This document shows positions 1-14,045 of a stretch of DNA of 63,972 nt, one piece after another. Position 1 is the first letter of the stretch; every line of letters starts with the position of its first letter. This stretch comes from Hofstenia miamia (taxonomy: Eukaryota; Xenacoelomorpha; Acoela). The stretch covers positions 2,209,917 through 2,273,888 of the forward strand of contig SCFE01000038.1 of assembly GCA_004352715.1 (NCBI GenBank). Reading direction: 5' to 3'. The position numbers and the translations under genes were made by a program. The notes under the pieces are model-generated. The model did not search any database. It saw nothing but the letters and a program-made list of their open reading frames with translations, and was not told the origin of the DNA.

Positions 1-1172
1 ATATATATATATATATATATTGAATTGAACTTAAATTAAAAAAGCTTAAAAAGTTGTCATTAAATGTATGTGAAAGTAATCGTACATATATGTAAAATTC
101 CAATGATCAAGTATTGTAGTAGATGAAAACAACATTTAGCTTTAAGGATATTTCTAATTTTTGAAAAAATAACGTCATCAATTCTACAATATTTCATTTT
201 TGTAATTTGCATTAATAGGAATTTTGTGATTAATATCGAATATGCGAAAGAAAAGCTTAATGTAGTTCTTCTCTTTGTTCTTAATTAGTACTCATTACCG
301 GTTTTACAGCTAATGCATTTTTGTCACTAGTCATATTTTATCATTTAGTAAAGTGCAAACATCACAAATTACCCACATAAACATACTCATTTCCACTGAA
401 GCAGTGAACTTGTTCAATAGTTTCATAACGTTATTGTGTGCCTGTTTTTGTTGGTTATCCACATTCAGAACTTAGACTTCGTCTAAATGCTTATAAAGTG
501 AAAGTTTTTTCCATCTGTTGGAAACGTCAAGTCTAGATCATTAACCATGCTTAGAAATTAAATATATACATCTACCATTAGTAGCGCTTACACCATTGTA
601 TTATTCGAGAATTCGTTGCAGAAAGTAATAAAATAATTTTTCGTTTCAATTTGCATAGTGTTGAAAATTCAAATGTACAATGACATACAATCTACAGGTC
701 AAATATTCAATTCAAATATACAATGATATGCTGTACAATTCACCTCTACTAATTATTTTTTTTGTTTGTGTTTTTGATATTTATTAACCTTAATTATCCT
801 GGTGCCCTTTTAATAGGACTGCCATTATACTGCAAGGGCCCATGTCTGAAATCATTATATTTCCAAACTTTCAGAGACAAAAAACTTATTTCGTTTTGGT
901 ATTGGTTGATTTCTAAACTATTTGACAAAAACTTAGTGGGTTGAATTGGACAATGACCTGCCACATTTAATCTAGCGTTTTTGAAATATTTATAGAATAT
1001 ACACTTAGGTTGGGCAGTTTAGGCTTAAATGTAATTTTTGGCTATTATATTTTTAATTCTTAAAAAACAAATTTTGTTCTCAGCATTTTAAAGTTCGCTA
1101 AAATTTTCGAATTTTTCAAGCAGACTGAATTAACTCTCGAGCTATGCACCATTCAGAGTGTAATTTTCTAAA
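1..1172. other. AT-rich sequence with no recognisable gene
   Basis: Begins with an (AT)n run (1-20). The remainder is AT-rich with stops in all frames at short intervals. I see no splice-bounded coding stretch, domain motif or transposon end. Confidence 0.6.
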
Positions 1173-1273
1173 NNNNNNNNNNNNNNNNNNNNNNNNNNNN
1201 NNNNNNNNNNNNNNNNNNNNNNNNNNNNNNNNNNNNNNNNNNNNNNNNNNNNNNNNNNNNNNNNNNNNNNNNN
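1173..1273. other. assembly gap, 101 N
   Basis: Run of N. Any reading frame crossing it is meaningless. Confidence 0.99.
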
Positions 1274-1523
1274 CACATATTTATTGGTGAACACGCTTGA
1301 AGGCAATATGTATGTGAATAGACTTTTCAAACCCATTGATTCCTGCCGTGCGCCACTTCAGGGTTTGCAGTTTAAGAACAAAAATGAAAGAGGTAGCACT
1401 CGTCTATTCTATAGTCATACGAGATGCTGAATATCCTTATTAATTTTTGAGTTATAAATATTTTCAGATTTTTCCATGAACCATAAAAAATTTCAGCAAA
1501 TTCCTGAGCCGTTTAAAGTTAAC

Positions 1524-1994
1524 TACTAACTGCACATGTGCACAAATAAAGAACAAATATTTGTCATGCAGGCAGTATTTGTTCTTGAGAATTGCCTTTT
1601 CCTTTGTATTTTCAGTCACAATCACTGGGCACACTTGGTTAAGGTTCCTGTTAACTCAGCTAATTTTAAGGCAAATGAAAATAATAATGACAATTAATTC
1701 AATAAATTTTCACGTGACTAGAATTTTATACTTATTTAGTTTTGGTTTTAAACCAAAATTCAAACTTTATTCAGTTGATAAAACATGTATTTCCTAAAGG
1801 TCCTTCAACCTTACTAACTGCACATGTGCACAAATAAAGAACAAATATTTGTCATGCAGGCAGTATTTGTTCTNNNNNNNNNNNNNNNNNNNNNNNNNNN
1901 NNNNNNNNNNNNNNNNNNNNNNNNNNNNNNNAAACCAAAATTCAAACTTTATTCAGTTGACAAAACATGTATTTCCTAAAGGTCCTTCAACCTT
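1524..1994. repeat. tandem duplication of a ~290-bp unit, second copy interrupted by a gap
   Basis: The block at 1524-1583, starting actaactgcacatgtgcac, recurs at 1813-1873. The block at 1750-1812, ending in ggtccttcaacctt, recurs at 1932-1994 with one visible substitution. The unit is therefore 1524-1812, followed by a second copy whose middle is 58 N (1874-1931). Within the unit, agaacaaatat and its near-complement agtatttgttct form a potential short hairpin. No coding content is recognised. Confidence 0.85.
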
Positions 1995-3870
1995 CATAAA
2001 TCATAAAAATTATATTGAATATTGTGCTTGAAAATGTTAGTTTTTTATACTCCATATGATAAGTAGTATTTTTAGCAATGATTCTAAAAGGTTAGTTTGC
2101 TGTGGAATGACTTAGTCTTCAACTTTTGCTTGCTGAGCATACTTTTACCAAGCGTAAAGTGAATTTTTAAATGACGTCCTTTAATTCTCCTCCTGTAAAA
2201 AATTCCTAATTAGTAATGAGTTTTCTACTGTTACAATTACGATTTTGTGCACAAAAAGATATGCCAATGTAAACTTAGTTGAAATTAGCGATGACAGCCA
2301 GCCATGGCTATTGCAAATTTCATGTAAGTTCACAATTAGCTTTATTTGCAGTCTTTTTGTAGAGAGTTCCAAGAAACAGTTATATTTTACAGTTTGCAGC
2401 CATATTAACCATAATCTTAAACTGCCCAAGCCATATTCCCCAAATATCTCAAAAACTTTTGTGAATTTCATATGTTTGCATATATAAAGAGGCTTTAACG
2501 TTATATAATTATAACAACCAAAGCTTATTAATTTTTATTTTCTGATATTTTACCATTGTCTTCTTAAAAGCAGAAACTCTTAACTTCATTGAGCATAGCA
2601 TTTACAAAGTTAATAATACAACCAACTTTATGGCTTTCGAAATCCAGATCTTTCTTGAACCAATATCCAAGTCAAAATCTAACGTTGGTTGAAATGCGAC
2701 AGGTCATTGTCAAATTCAGTAAACTAAGCTGTGCTCAAATTGTTAACAAACCAAACAATAACAAGAAATGAGGTTTCTGGGTTTGAAAGTGTGGAAAAAT
2801 AATGTCTGTCGTATAATAATTGATTAGAAACATATCTTATAACTACTTGAGATAAGTTTGCCCTTTTAAAAGGACACCATGCTGTTTAAATTTAGAAATA
2901 ACAAAAGTATATCAGGATACATATATATTTTCCGTGAATAACTTTTTATTTAATTTCCAATCGCATGTTTTTAGCAAATATTTAACAAAAGGCAACTAAC
3001 CCAAAAATGCTCAATTTTAAATAGTTATAGTGACCTCCATTAAATTCAACAGGTTTACCTTTTGATGACCTTTTGTTTCAACGCATTGTTGACAGACATT
3101 TTATTATTTTTTTCAAAATATATTCCTCAGTTGCTGCTTGATGTCGAATGATGAATTCTTTACAATCTAATTAGTTATCAAGGCTGTCAGAAAATCAAAT
3201 TCTAAATATTGATATTTTCAATAATGTTTTACTTTTCTATGCATATGTGCTAAAGCTTTGTATTGCAATTGGGTATGGCAACTATTCACTTAGGTTATTT
3301 AGTTGAGTTCAGAAATGGAAATGGGCGTATTTTTACGAACATTCCCACCCTGCCTCATAGAATCTGTTGCCTGTCCCATATTGACCCGTTGCCATTTTTT
3401 GTACAGCCAATGTTGCACCACCCAAAAAAATTGGTCCAAATACTCTTAGCATCTTTTGTTCTGTAACGACATCATTTACACTGCAAATGCAAAATATGTG
3501 AATCCCTTACATTTTCAATTGTCATCTATTAGTACTACCACTGGAAAAGCTACCAAAACAAAATGGTAATTAGTGTTGCTATATATTTAGTCAACAAAAA
3601 CTATAAATGTATGGCAAATATTGGACAAAGATACACCTAGATTTCCCATTTATTCTTAATGGTATTAGGCAAACAACCTCTACTAAAATGATTGAGTTCA
3701 ATGCTTATGAACTCAAGATCGTTTTTGCCACAATTCTGAACAGTGGATGCTTATTAAACTTTTTCATGGAATTGGAGATCCATGGAAAGTTCTATAAATC
3801 TGGATCGGAAAATGCGATCCATGATCTCGTGGATACGTCATGGATCTAAAATTTTAACACAGTAGTAATG
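1995..3870. other. no recognisable gene
   Basis: AT-rich, with only short chance open frames. A 39-codon minus-strand frame at about 3340-3467 reads smoothly but matches nothing I recognise. Confidence 0.5.
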
Positions 3871-4460
3871 TTTACTGGGGTAATTATGGGCAATTGCTGC
3901 TGAATTGGATGCAGCAGACGTATTGATAGTAGCATTATCCCATGTCTCGTTCCAAGTCACGATTCTCTTTTTTTCATGATAGGGGCTAGTCGTGTCTTTG
4001 ATCCTCAGTCAAACAATGTGATACCCATTGAGCACAGATTTCCTCATGTTTAGAGTTTTTGTGAGGATACAGAAAAGAGAAGTTGCACTTGTACCCACTT
4101 TGTCAGCAAGTTCTGCACATTTCCAACAAATTTCATATTCAAGAAGCTCTTTCACCTCATTGACGAAAGGTCCAACAACAGTGGAATGTCGACCAGATCG
4201 TAGGAGTTCGCAAACAATGTTCTTAACATCTACAAGCTGATTCGCCCATTTCCTAACTGTTCACTCGCAAACGCCACATCGCCCCATGCTCCAGAATGCT
4301 GTTTGGCGATCTAGATCTTGATGAAAGAACACTGATCTTTGTCAGTGAAATTTGGTGTTTCAACCGAAAGAATTGAATTGCCTACTGCAGGGAACTGCTT
4401 CACTCGGTTAATGAAGTGTATTTAGTCAACATTTACGACTTTAGACATATGACGCAATGT
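3870..4460 (-). pseudogene. mariner-family transposase remnant (N-terminal half)
   Basis: Read on the minus strand, this stretch gives broken mariner-like protein sequence. There is an RSGRHST segment like the RSGRPS linker of mariner transposases, then a helix-turn-helix-like region, then ILTKTLNMRK, which resembles the family's L-x-M-R-K segment. A frameshift leads into LTEDQRHD, matching the usual LTxxQKxxR. Further on, IVTWNETW stands where the family has IVTGDETW, so the first catalytic aspartate appears to be replaced by asparagine. Several frameshifts and stops make it non-functional. The assignment rests on motif order, not on an alignment. Confidence 0.6.
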
Positions 4461-7400
4461 CCTGTTTTCTGATGTTTAACAGGTGTGTTGAAACTATATA
4501 GAGTTACAAGTAAATTTATTGCATAAGTTAATAACAATAACTACAAACTAACACACAAACAAATACACACAAGCAAATATAAATACACATAATGGTAATT
4601 CTATACGAGTTCGGAGAAACTAAGACACTTCAGATCGAGCTTTTGAAAAGATCCTCGTATAAATCAAACAAATTGATGTAAAATTAGAGAATAGAGTACT
4701 AAAACGTAAATGATTTTATTGAAGTTCTTTTTGGTTTTATCAAAATTTTTGCATTTTACTGTCGAAAATACCACGGTATTATAATTGGTATGGTATACTG
4801 CCGAGCCCTACTAATTTTGTTTTAATTTTTATTTTGCTCATGTCACGACTAAAGTACAATCGCTTTTTAACGACTTGCTAGTTGTCTTTTTAATTATCCC
4901 ATGGATCGATCCGTAATAATTTCATGGATCTTGAATGGATCTGGATCCATAAAAATAATTCCATGGAAAAGTATGACATATTCTTTAGAAAATCGTTACT
5001 ATACCATATACGTTGCAGAAATTTATAGTCTATGTTTAGCAAAGTTCATTATTATTCAATGTTTTAAACATGTAACAGCCTAATCTGAAGCGGTATTGTG
5101 TTGTGATAGTTAACTTTACAAATGGTTTTGACCAAATTTTCAAAACAACAGTCTGCAACCCTAGTATGAAATTTGTAAATCTTAGAATATTCACACAGCT
5201 ATTATTGGATTCGCTCCCATTCAAGTGTGAAATTTTTTGGTAGTTCTTGAAAATAATTACTAGATTTTGATGAAAATTCAGATTTCTTAAATTTCTTTCA
5301 AATTATCCTTGTAACTATGGGAAGCAACAATTAACCACAACTATTTTTCCTTGTAGACAGTTTACTCAAGTCTCATTAAAGTGGTTGTACCGAACTTCAA
5401 AGTTTACGGTGCCACAGGTTTTGTACTTAACCCGATTTCTACTAGCGTTACCTTAAGTAACGAACTGCTTTGTCGACATTTTCCAACAATTTTATCAAAG
5501 CCTGTTAAGAAATATTGAAATAATTTGAGATCGGCACATCTATGGATTTGTGTAATAATGAATTTTGGTGCTTAGAATTATTCCTAGGGCCTGAAGTATA
5601 TAAAAATATATTAATTTTTTCAATGAGAAATATCATTAATGTAAAATTATTCAAATTCTTACCATGCTAAATGAGTCGGTCCAAATCCCATGGGAAACTA
5701 CCGTCAATTATTTTGTTTTCTGTAGAAAAATAGTGTGAGCTACGTTAAAGTATCCTATGGATGGAACAGCGATGGGTCATTGCTAAATAAGAATTAGAAC
5801 GACGAAATAATTCTCTATCTTGTGGTGTTTTCATATTTTAAATATCTTCATTAGTTCATTAGTTCCAAAAAATTTTGAAAGAAACCATCACAGATTTTGA
5901 AATTCCTAGAAAAATTAGCGTTAATATATCTTTATTCATTTGTGGACTATGGGGACCTAAAAGGATTTTTAAATAGTTACCCACACATTTGTTATCCAAC
6001 CAGCACTCTTGTCCATCTTTGCTTTGTATAACAACAGTGCTGAAGAATTTGCGGGGATATTACCTTGTGCAAGCACGTTAGAAAGCTCCAATTTGTTTTG
6101 ATGCAACACGGGTTTCAATTTTTGTTATGAAGGCTAGCGCTTCCACAGTTCCACAGATGATCGATGTCAATTATCTCTGTAGTGTGCTCACCGTGTTGTT
6201 GTGAAGACGGCCTTAGAAACTAATAACTTATATTTTCGATTTTAAAATACTAGATGTAAATATTATCAAAAATTAATGTTATGATTAAAAGAATGTACAA
6301 ACTACCGAAGACATTTTTAATTCAAATCGATGAAAATTAAAAGCGTCTACAGTAGATCAAAAACCATGTAAAATATATGGTGGTAATAATTTTACCTGTT
6401 AGACAATATCATGGTTCTGCCTTCAACTTTGAATTTAAATAACTTAAAATTAATATGAAATGATGAATTAATTGCAAAGTAAAATATAAAACGAAAGCAA
6501 TCGCTTCCTATGAATTAAGGAACGAATTTCCCATTAGTGGCGTAATAGAAAAATCGAAATTCAACTCACCAGTAAATATTTGAATTTTTCAAACTTTGAT
6601 TTTTCAAAGGAAGGCTAATTTATCGGATGCTTTTCTCTCCCCTGAAAGTAATTATTTTCCAATTGGAAATTTGTCTTTGTAGATAAACAACTTTTTATGT
6701 TTATATTCTTGGGGTGACAATTAAGTTTAATGACTTTCACTCATTTATAATTCATTACATAAACTCTCCACAAAAAATTCATTAAAAACGATGTTGATAA
6801 GTACCTGTTGAAACATTGTGCTTTTAAGTAACAGCCATTACTTCACAAAAACATTTATGGGAAATTTTGAATCCATCATCTAATAAATGTTTTACAGTGA
6901 ATTAGTAGGCAATAGAATCTTCACTATATTGCGTCAATCATTGGGGGTGGAAATGGGGGAAGGCGGCAGAGGAAAAACCTCCTTAGATCTTATAATTTAA
7001 TCAGTAAAACTTTTCTTATTTAGTCAATGTGCTGGTTAAAAAGTGTAATTTACCCCTCTAACCACTGGGGATAATCATCAATTTCTTAACTATTACGCAT
7101 AAAACACATATTTAGTCTGTCCTTCCATTGAACTTCATTCTTCTCTAACCCACACACCTGCAGAATTTTGCAACCTAATTGAAAATTTCCAAATGGTTTT
7201 CTTATTGTCATTTAGAAGGATAATTAAGATTTATTGTTCTTCAAAATAATTAAGAGAATTGTGGCGCTTATTGAGCTCGAGGATTTTCTCTACTGTTTTG
7301 CATTCCATTAAAATCTTTTGTGTAATTGTGTAATGCAGATTTTGAAATAATGTCTTTTATATAATTGTATTTCTATGAAAATTCAAGCAGGCAAAGCTAT

Positions 7401-8490
7401 GTTCACCAGAAACATGCTTAATAATTTTGTTGGAGGATGGTAGTCGGAGTACTTACTAAATATGTATATACATGTGCATAACATATACACATTTCGTGCG
7501 TCTTCTCAAACATAAAAAAGAATAGACAAATTAAGCCATTGATTCTCTATTCATTATTTATTGAAAAACAACATCTTTTCTGAATTGTTATAAGGAGAAC
7601 GGTTTTGTCTAAGAAAACTAGTTGAGTGTGATTATCATCAATTTCTTTCATATAAATCTTTAGTTCCAACAATATTGCTCTTAGAACTTATATTTTAAAT
7701 GGTTGTTTTTGTTATATATATAATTCGAAAAAATATTATGACAGACATGCTCTACAAATTTGATTATGAAATTTTTAAAAATATTCACAAGCGGTAATAT
7801 TCTTTAAATTAAATGAAAATTCATATTATAGTTTTTCCATGTGCATATTTTCTATTCTAATTATTCTAGTTTAGTTGAAATTTCGAATTATAGAAGTGCA
7901 GGGGATTTATGTCCCATTATATATATATATATAAATTGCTTTCATCAAATTTAATAGGTATGTTTGTTAAATTGCAGTGAGTATTCGGATTTAAACTTAT
8001 TGTAATCTTCCCTTTACTGTTTATACTCATATAATAACCAACGATATTCTTTGAAAATTAGCATTGAGAAGAATATCTTTAGATCATTTCATGGAAATTA
8101 ATTTATGTAATGAGAACAATTCTCAGTGGAGGATGGCTTCTTGACCAGATCACTTTTCACAAAAAGAGCACTTACGAAAGCGTTAAATTGCAGAAAAGAT
8201 TTCTTTTGAGCCCTTTGCAATTTCTAAGCTCCCAATCATATCTAAAGTAACAAAAGTAAACAGTCATTTAGATTTTGCTTTCAATTCTCTCCTTATATTT
8301 CTTATAAACACATTTGCTTTAACAGATTCGCTTTGAAAAGTTGCAATGTTCTTGTACTGAGCAATCATGCAAATCTATCTTCATGCGATTTCCGATGCGA
8401 CCTTCACATACAATTTTTTATTAAAGTTGTTAAAAAATATTTATTTAAATTTGGTATTCGCTCTATACCCTTATTTTGGAAATAATTATT

Positions 8491-8494
<4 letters not shown>

Positions 8495-8525
<31 letters not shown>
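8495..8525. repeat. (AT)n microsatellite
   Basis: Uninterrupted alternating T and A. Confidence 0.98.
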
Positions 8526-8527
<2 letters not shown>

Positions 8528-8903
8528 CTAAATTTTTCGAATAATGGTAACTATCTTGCTTATTTTCGTAGCTTGAGACTCTATTTTGTACTATAAATAA
8601 CAAATAATTTAACAAAAATGACTAAAAATCTTTTACTAAATTTATTTAATATACTAAGCCCCCAGGATAAGATAAAGCCTAACATAAACATAGGCTCCGA
8701 CACAACGGTAATCCTTCATTTCAAACTCATCAATAATTAATAAATAAAATTATTTAATTACAAATGACTAAGTAAAAACATTTAACCAGAGGTATTCGAT
8801 TTATCGAATCCTAACATAGTTTATAGCCTTGGAACAAAAATCTACTTAAGCAAACAACCTAGCGCAAATTTAACGCGATCAGAAATAAAATGATAAATAA
8901 ATA

Positions 8904-8933
8904 CTTAGAATGCATATATAAATGCATTCTAAG
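8904..8933. repeat. perfect 12-bp inverted repeat, 6-base loop
   Basis: CTTAGAATGCAT at 8904-8915 is exactly complementary to ATGCATTCTAAG at 8922-8933, with loop ATATAA. Its role is unknown. It could be a small transposon footprint or a chance hairpin in AT-rich DNA. Confidence 0.8.
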
Positions 8934-9359
8934 GAAAAAAACCTGTTGTAATTATCATTTTGTATAATTTCAAATAATCATCTTAATTTTTTTTGAAGTT
9001 ATGACCTTTTGAAATTGTGAATTTATGACGGGGATATCTTAAGATTAGGTATTTTTACTCCTCGATTTGCAGACGGTTTCCGCGGTGGCGCCGCAGGATT
9101 CTTATATATGTGCCTAAATAGTGCCTAAATTGCATATTGTGAACAATAAATTGTGCTAATATGGAAAATTTCTTTAGTGTTGCTCTAGTCTGTTGCCTTT
9201 TGATGTTAAACATTGTTCTTATGGACCAACTAAATATTCTGTTTATACGATTTTTCTTTGAGACTTTGATGTTGTTCAATAAAATGCATATATATTTGTA
9301 ATTACGCATTACTAATGCATCAATTATTGCTTTGCTTTTGATAATTCTTTTTAGTAGTT

Positions 9360-10200
9360 TTAGATAACAAATTCATGTTGCCATTTTTTAATCTTAGCAT
9401 CAACAAAAGACTTAAAAGTGAAGAAACGATAAATTTTAACCCCCAAATATGTAACTGTATCTGAAGGGAAAATTGGTTCGGTTTCATTTGATATTTTTAT
9501 TTTTAATTTGGCTGTTATGTTAGAAATATTCTTCGGACTGAATCTTATAAATTGAGGTTTGTTTACATTGATTGTTACTCTGTTTTGTGAGAAAAACTCC
9601 ATTACATTCCGTATATTATTTTCTAGCTTTTCGGTTGCAACAATGGAATCTTTATCTTTGTCAATAATACAAATATCATCTGCAAATTGAATTAGTTCAC
9701 AATTCTTTACATATAGTGAAATATCATTTACATATAGTATAAAGAGCACAGGGCCTTTGATTGTGGAAGCGTATGACGAATAGATGTTGTTAATTTTAAC
9801 ACGTTGTTTTCTCTTTGTTAAAAAATCATTGAGTAAGTCTCTCAAATCTTGACCAAAGCCATATTTAGCTAATTTACTATTTAAAATATCGAAGTCTAGA
9901 CTATCAAAGGCTTTGCTTCGGTCTAGTAGTGCTACGCTACTGCTTACGTTTTTATTTAGATTAAATCTGACATTTTCTGTAAAGAGTAAAAGAGCATCAG
10001 TAGTGCTAAAGCTTTCTCTGTATGCAAAGTGGTTAGATGATAAGATATTATTTATATATAAGATTATTTGATTGTTTAGAAGTCGTTTAAAAATTTTAGT
10101 AAAAGGATTTGTAATCGATATTGACCTATAATTATAATTTCATGAACGTTAATGGCTACCACTTTTGTCATGCTTTTTAAAATGTGTATGATTGGTTTGG
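9360..10200 (-). pseudogene. LINE (non-LTR retrotransposon) reverse transcriptase fragment
   Basis: On the minus strand one frame runs from about 10139 to 9360 and carries the order of a LINE reverse transcriptase. NYNYRSISITNPFTKIFKRL corresponds to the NYRPIS motif. HFAYRESFSTTDALL corresponds to the QxGFRxxxST region. VALLDRSKAFD is palm motif A with the first catalytic Asp. FADDICIID is motif C with the two catalytic Asp. TYLGVKI is the late LGV motif. Motif B is damaged: STIK runs directly into GPVLFILYVNDIS, so the usual GVPQGS block is missing. A stop lies just upstream of NYNYRS. This is a truncated dead copy; the endonuclease and 3' tail are not recognised. Confidence 0.85.
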
Positions 10201-10330
10201 TTTGAACCGAGTTTGTTATTGGAACTAGGCTCCTTTAACTGGTTTGATATACTTCTAAAATGTGAATTTAAATGTGTGAATATCGAGTGTTTAACCTAGA
10301 CAAGCATTATTTCCTTTATGTGTAGAGCGA

Positions 10331-13300
10331 CACTTAAAGTTTAGTGCAGTTGTCTAATATATCGAAGGCTTTTCTATCTTCACGGCTACTTTACTACTAT
10401 CAATAAAATTAAATGAAACTATACCTCATGTAGTTAAAGCTGAGCGATTTAGAAAAATATTATTACCAATTTTAAACAAGCTTAGTCATAACTAATTAAT
10501 TTATCCACATATTTATTTATAACATTGATCGGCAATCATGCCCCCTTCAAAGAAGTTTTTGCTATATTTTATCTAAATTTATCTGAAATTCTATAAATGA
10601 GTATGAATTGGTATTGCTTTTTTAACTATTGAATACATCAGATCATTTATTCAAAATTTGTATCCTTGTGCCAATTTTGTCGAAAAACGCATAATAGTTT
10701 TGTCGACTCATGTGCAAATCAGTATAATTAGATGGGCTAAGCACCCATTTGTATATGCGGATACCAAATGTGTATGGGCTGCGGCGGTCTTGTATTAGAG
10801 AGAGAGAGAGAGAGAGACATCGGATACCTGACTCTGCCCGACTGTCAACAAAGATTACATTTTTTTGAGAATTATCGAGGCATCCCGACACCACATGTGA
10901 TATGGTGTGGGGTGAAATTTTAGTTGTGGGGGTTCTTGTGGAAATTTCTGGGTGTGAGCATTTTTGTAGCCAATCTTAATAGTGATTGTACATTGTACAG
11001 GTCAAAGACGTACTTTATAGTTCGTCTTTAGTATAGGTATGGGTTAAAAACGCACAAAAATTGTTTCAATTGTAAATGCTGCTTTAGTTAATCGCAGTAT
11101 CTTTTAAGAATGAAATCAATTGATTTCATTTTGAGCAGTGTTGATATGTTTTCAATTAATAAAGTGCTAAGAGTGTGTCTTACAAATTATATTGTTGTAG
11201 AAAGACATCTTAGTAAGTGCGGCTTCCTTTTATGCAAGTCTTGAAGAAAGACATAGATGATTTTATTGGAGTCAATGATTTTCAATAAATCAGCAAAAAA
11301 TTTAAAACTTCTAAAAAATTAGAATATTAGTATCAAATCACAAACTTATAAAACCATAACCCTTACTATGACTAGTGAACATTGTCATTAATTTCTAAAT
11401 TATTATGTTTTGATGTATATTAATACATATTAAAATATACATAAAATCTTCAGTGTCTACAAATGATTTTAATGAAATATTTGGCAGTTTAGAGAACAAT
11501 TTTGTTGTTGGACTTGTGGTGTGGATTTGTAGACATTTCTTTTGGTGTGGTTGGGGGAGTGGGTAGAAAATTATGGATCCACGACAAGCCTAGAAATATC
11601 CACAACATTAAGTACTGCAATGATTTGATGTACTTAGTTTATAAGAAAAGGACTGATGCTTATGAGCATTTGCTTGGAGAGAATTCCAAGATGTTAAATA
11701 ACCAATATCTATGTTTCTTGTCGGGCCGGGTTCGGTAGTGAATATTTTGATCGGGTCGGTTCGCGTCCATACTGAAGTCACTCTTTATCTTGTATAATAT
11801 CAACATATTTGCAAAATTTACAGTAGCAAAAATGTACTATAAACTGCATAACAGAAGGGATCAAAAAATTACAATGAAAATTCATGAGTGTGCTTGGATT
11901 TGTCTGGGGTAAGAAATTTAGAATACCGTGGGTTTGTTCAGTTGTCTTAGTCTTGGAATTTCAGGCTCATTGAGATCATTGGTATACATTCCAACTGTGT
12001 TCGTTTATAAAAAATTTCCAGTTGTTTCTAATTCTAATACTTGAGAAGCACGTTGATTAACTAAATTCACACTTTCTAATATATTTTCAAGTAGGAAAGT
12101 TATGGAAATTATTTTTTATTATTTTCTTATTGGATGCATTTAATGGCACTTGTCTTGAATATTTTTAGTCATAAAAAACCTAAATAGCGTTTTTCATGAA
12201 AATCTTTTTACAGAGCTGTATAAAGTGTCATTTTACGACTATTGACTTTTGCAATTTTTCTCGACGTATTTCTTCAAGTGTTTAGTTCTTTTTTGTAATT
12301 TGTAACTCTTCATTAAGGATGCGCGATGCAGAGCTGTTCAGTACTTCTGAGTTGAATCAAATTTCGGTGCAAGATTTTTCATAGTATTGTTCCTTGCAAT
12401 AATCTTGTATTGAAAATTCAGTTAATATGTACTTTAAATACTAATAATCATAGCCTGTGGAAATTTTCCGCATCGACAATCACCTAAGATCAAGAATTAC
12501 GCTATTTTTGGTTGAGAACTGGAAAACTTCAATGTTTCTATTCTACGCACCTATGTACTATTCGGGTTTGTCTCAAATTTAAGTCCGAGTATGTGCATAT
12601 TTCTGCAGCACAATGCAAAAACTGGTACGCAAGCAATCCACAAAATGTTCTTCTCTGTAAACAAGTTTTTATTTTCTTGCTTCTCCTTTCATGAACATTC
12701 TCACAGACAATCGGAAATACCGCTTCCAATCAAAAATCAGTAAATTTTTTTGGTTACTGTAAATCTTGTCCGTAATTCATGTTTCAACAGAAGGTGTTTT
12801 TTTGCAAGTTTAGCATCCAATTTTTTGTTTCGATAGCAACTTTATAATTTAGACCGTTTGATAGAACCTATTCTTTGGCAATTGTTAACAATGAATTTAA
12901 AAACTCACGAAATGCTGCAAAATTTAACATAGCTAGAATTCCACAATGAGTAGAGTTAATGAATTTAAAGAAGAAGTGTCCTTGGTCATAATTAATCCTA
13001 GCACAGATATAATTTTACATAAATGTAATAACTCATATAGATATTTGAGCCAATACTAGTACTTATCTAAAGGAACATTTACAAAGGAAATTTTGGCTTT
13101 CTGCAGTAATTGGCCGCCCCTGCTCTTGTCATCTCTGGATGGAAAAAAATTGTTGCCAGATACTCTGTGTCTAAGATCAGCATATCACTGGGTAGGACCT
13201 TTCTTCAGAGTTACTTTCTAGTCTAAGTTTTTGATATGCGTTAGGGGATGGGATTGGAATCAACCAAAATTGGTTTGATTGGGTGGTGACTCTGATGTGC

Positions 13301-14045
13301 AAGAACATAGTTTAAACCCATATATTTAGCCCTAACGTGTACGTGACTGTCATAAATCTATATTGATTATGAGAGATTATACCTATCTCTATGGAAATAA
13401 AAATAGTTACTATTAATGTTGCTTCATGGACTCTAGACTCCATGATTATCTGATGAAGGACATACAAAAATGACATGTTCATTTAGCACCTCAAAAGCGT
13501 GGTTTGGTTTTGATTTTGTTTAGATAACTAATATCGGTATTAGAAAACGTTATTCAAGCGAAGCATACTTTTCTAAAGTATGCATTTATAACGCTAAATT
13601 AAGCTGTTAATCAACTAAGCACAATATACTTCAATTTGGAAAACATTTTGGCATTTTCTCTAAGAGCTCTCCATCGTTTTTAGAAATAAAATTCGAGTCA
13701 ACTACTCGCATCTCATTTTTTCTCTCGGGTATGTTTCGATTTTTAGTGAAAACCGTGGGTATGATTTTCTTTCGGCATTGTGTCTATCCAGTACATGAAA
13801 TAGTATTCCCCAATAGATTTTTCAACACTCCAAGATTTCGAAATTTTTAAACAGTTTTTTTGAATTTCTTTCAAAACGGTTTGTATATTTAAAGATGCAG
13901 TGTGCAGTTTATTTAATGGCATAAATTGTGGTGGCAATTTGCACCATAGAACACATTTTAGTAAACAGAACTTTCAATTGTATTTGTTCATTCTTATAAA
14001 TTGTATAAATTTTTATGTCAATGTTCTATGTCAATCATTATTTAG
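10331..14045. other. no recognisable gene; probably intergenic or intron of the Ig receptor
   Basis: Contains an (AG)n run (10797-10817) and AT-rich sequence with chance frames only. The 3' part ends in the acceptor of the receptor exon at 14046, so some of this interval is presumably its intron. I could not find further upstream exons. Confidence 0.45.
10797..10817. repeat. (AG)n microsatellite
   Basis: Uninterrupted AG dinucleotides. Confidence 0.97.

Larger units (their letters stand above)
4470..9300. other. long AT-rich interval with no recognisable gene
   Basis: I found no domain, splice-bounded coding exon or transposon terminus here. It holds short (AT)n runs (about 7918-7932 and 8495-8525), a perfect 12-bp hairpin at 8904-8933, and a cluster of GGATC/CCATGG-like motifs at 4898-4970, discussed in the findings. 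It is most likely intergenic or intronic. Confidence 0.5.

Noticed and set aside
3340-3467. Minus-strand reading FGPIFLGGATLAVQKMATGQ
   Set aside because: Only 39 codons from the ATG, no splice borders and no homology I can name; close to transposon debris.
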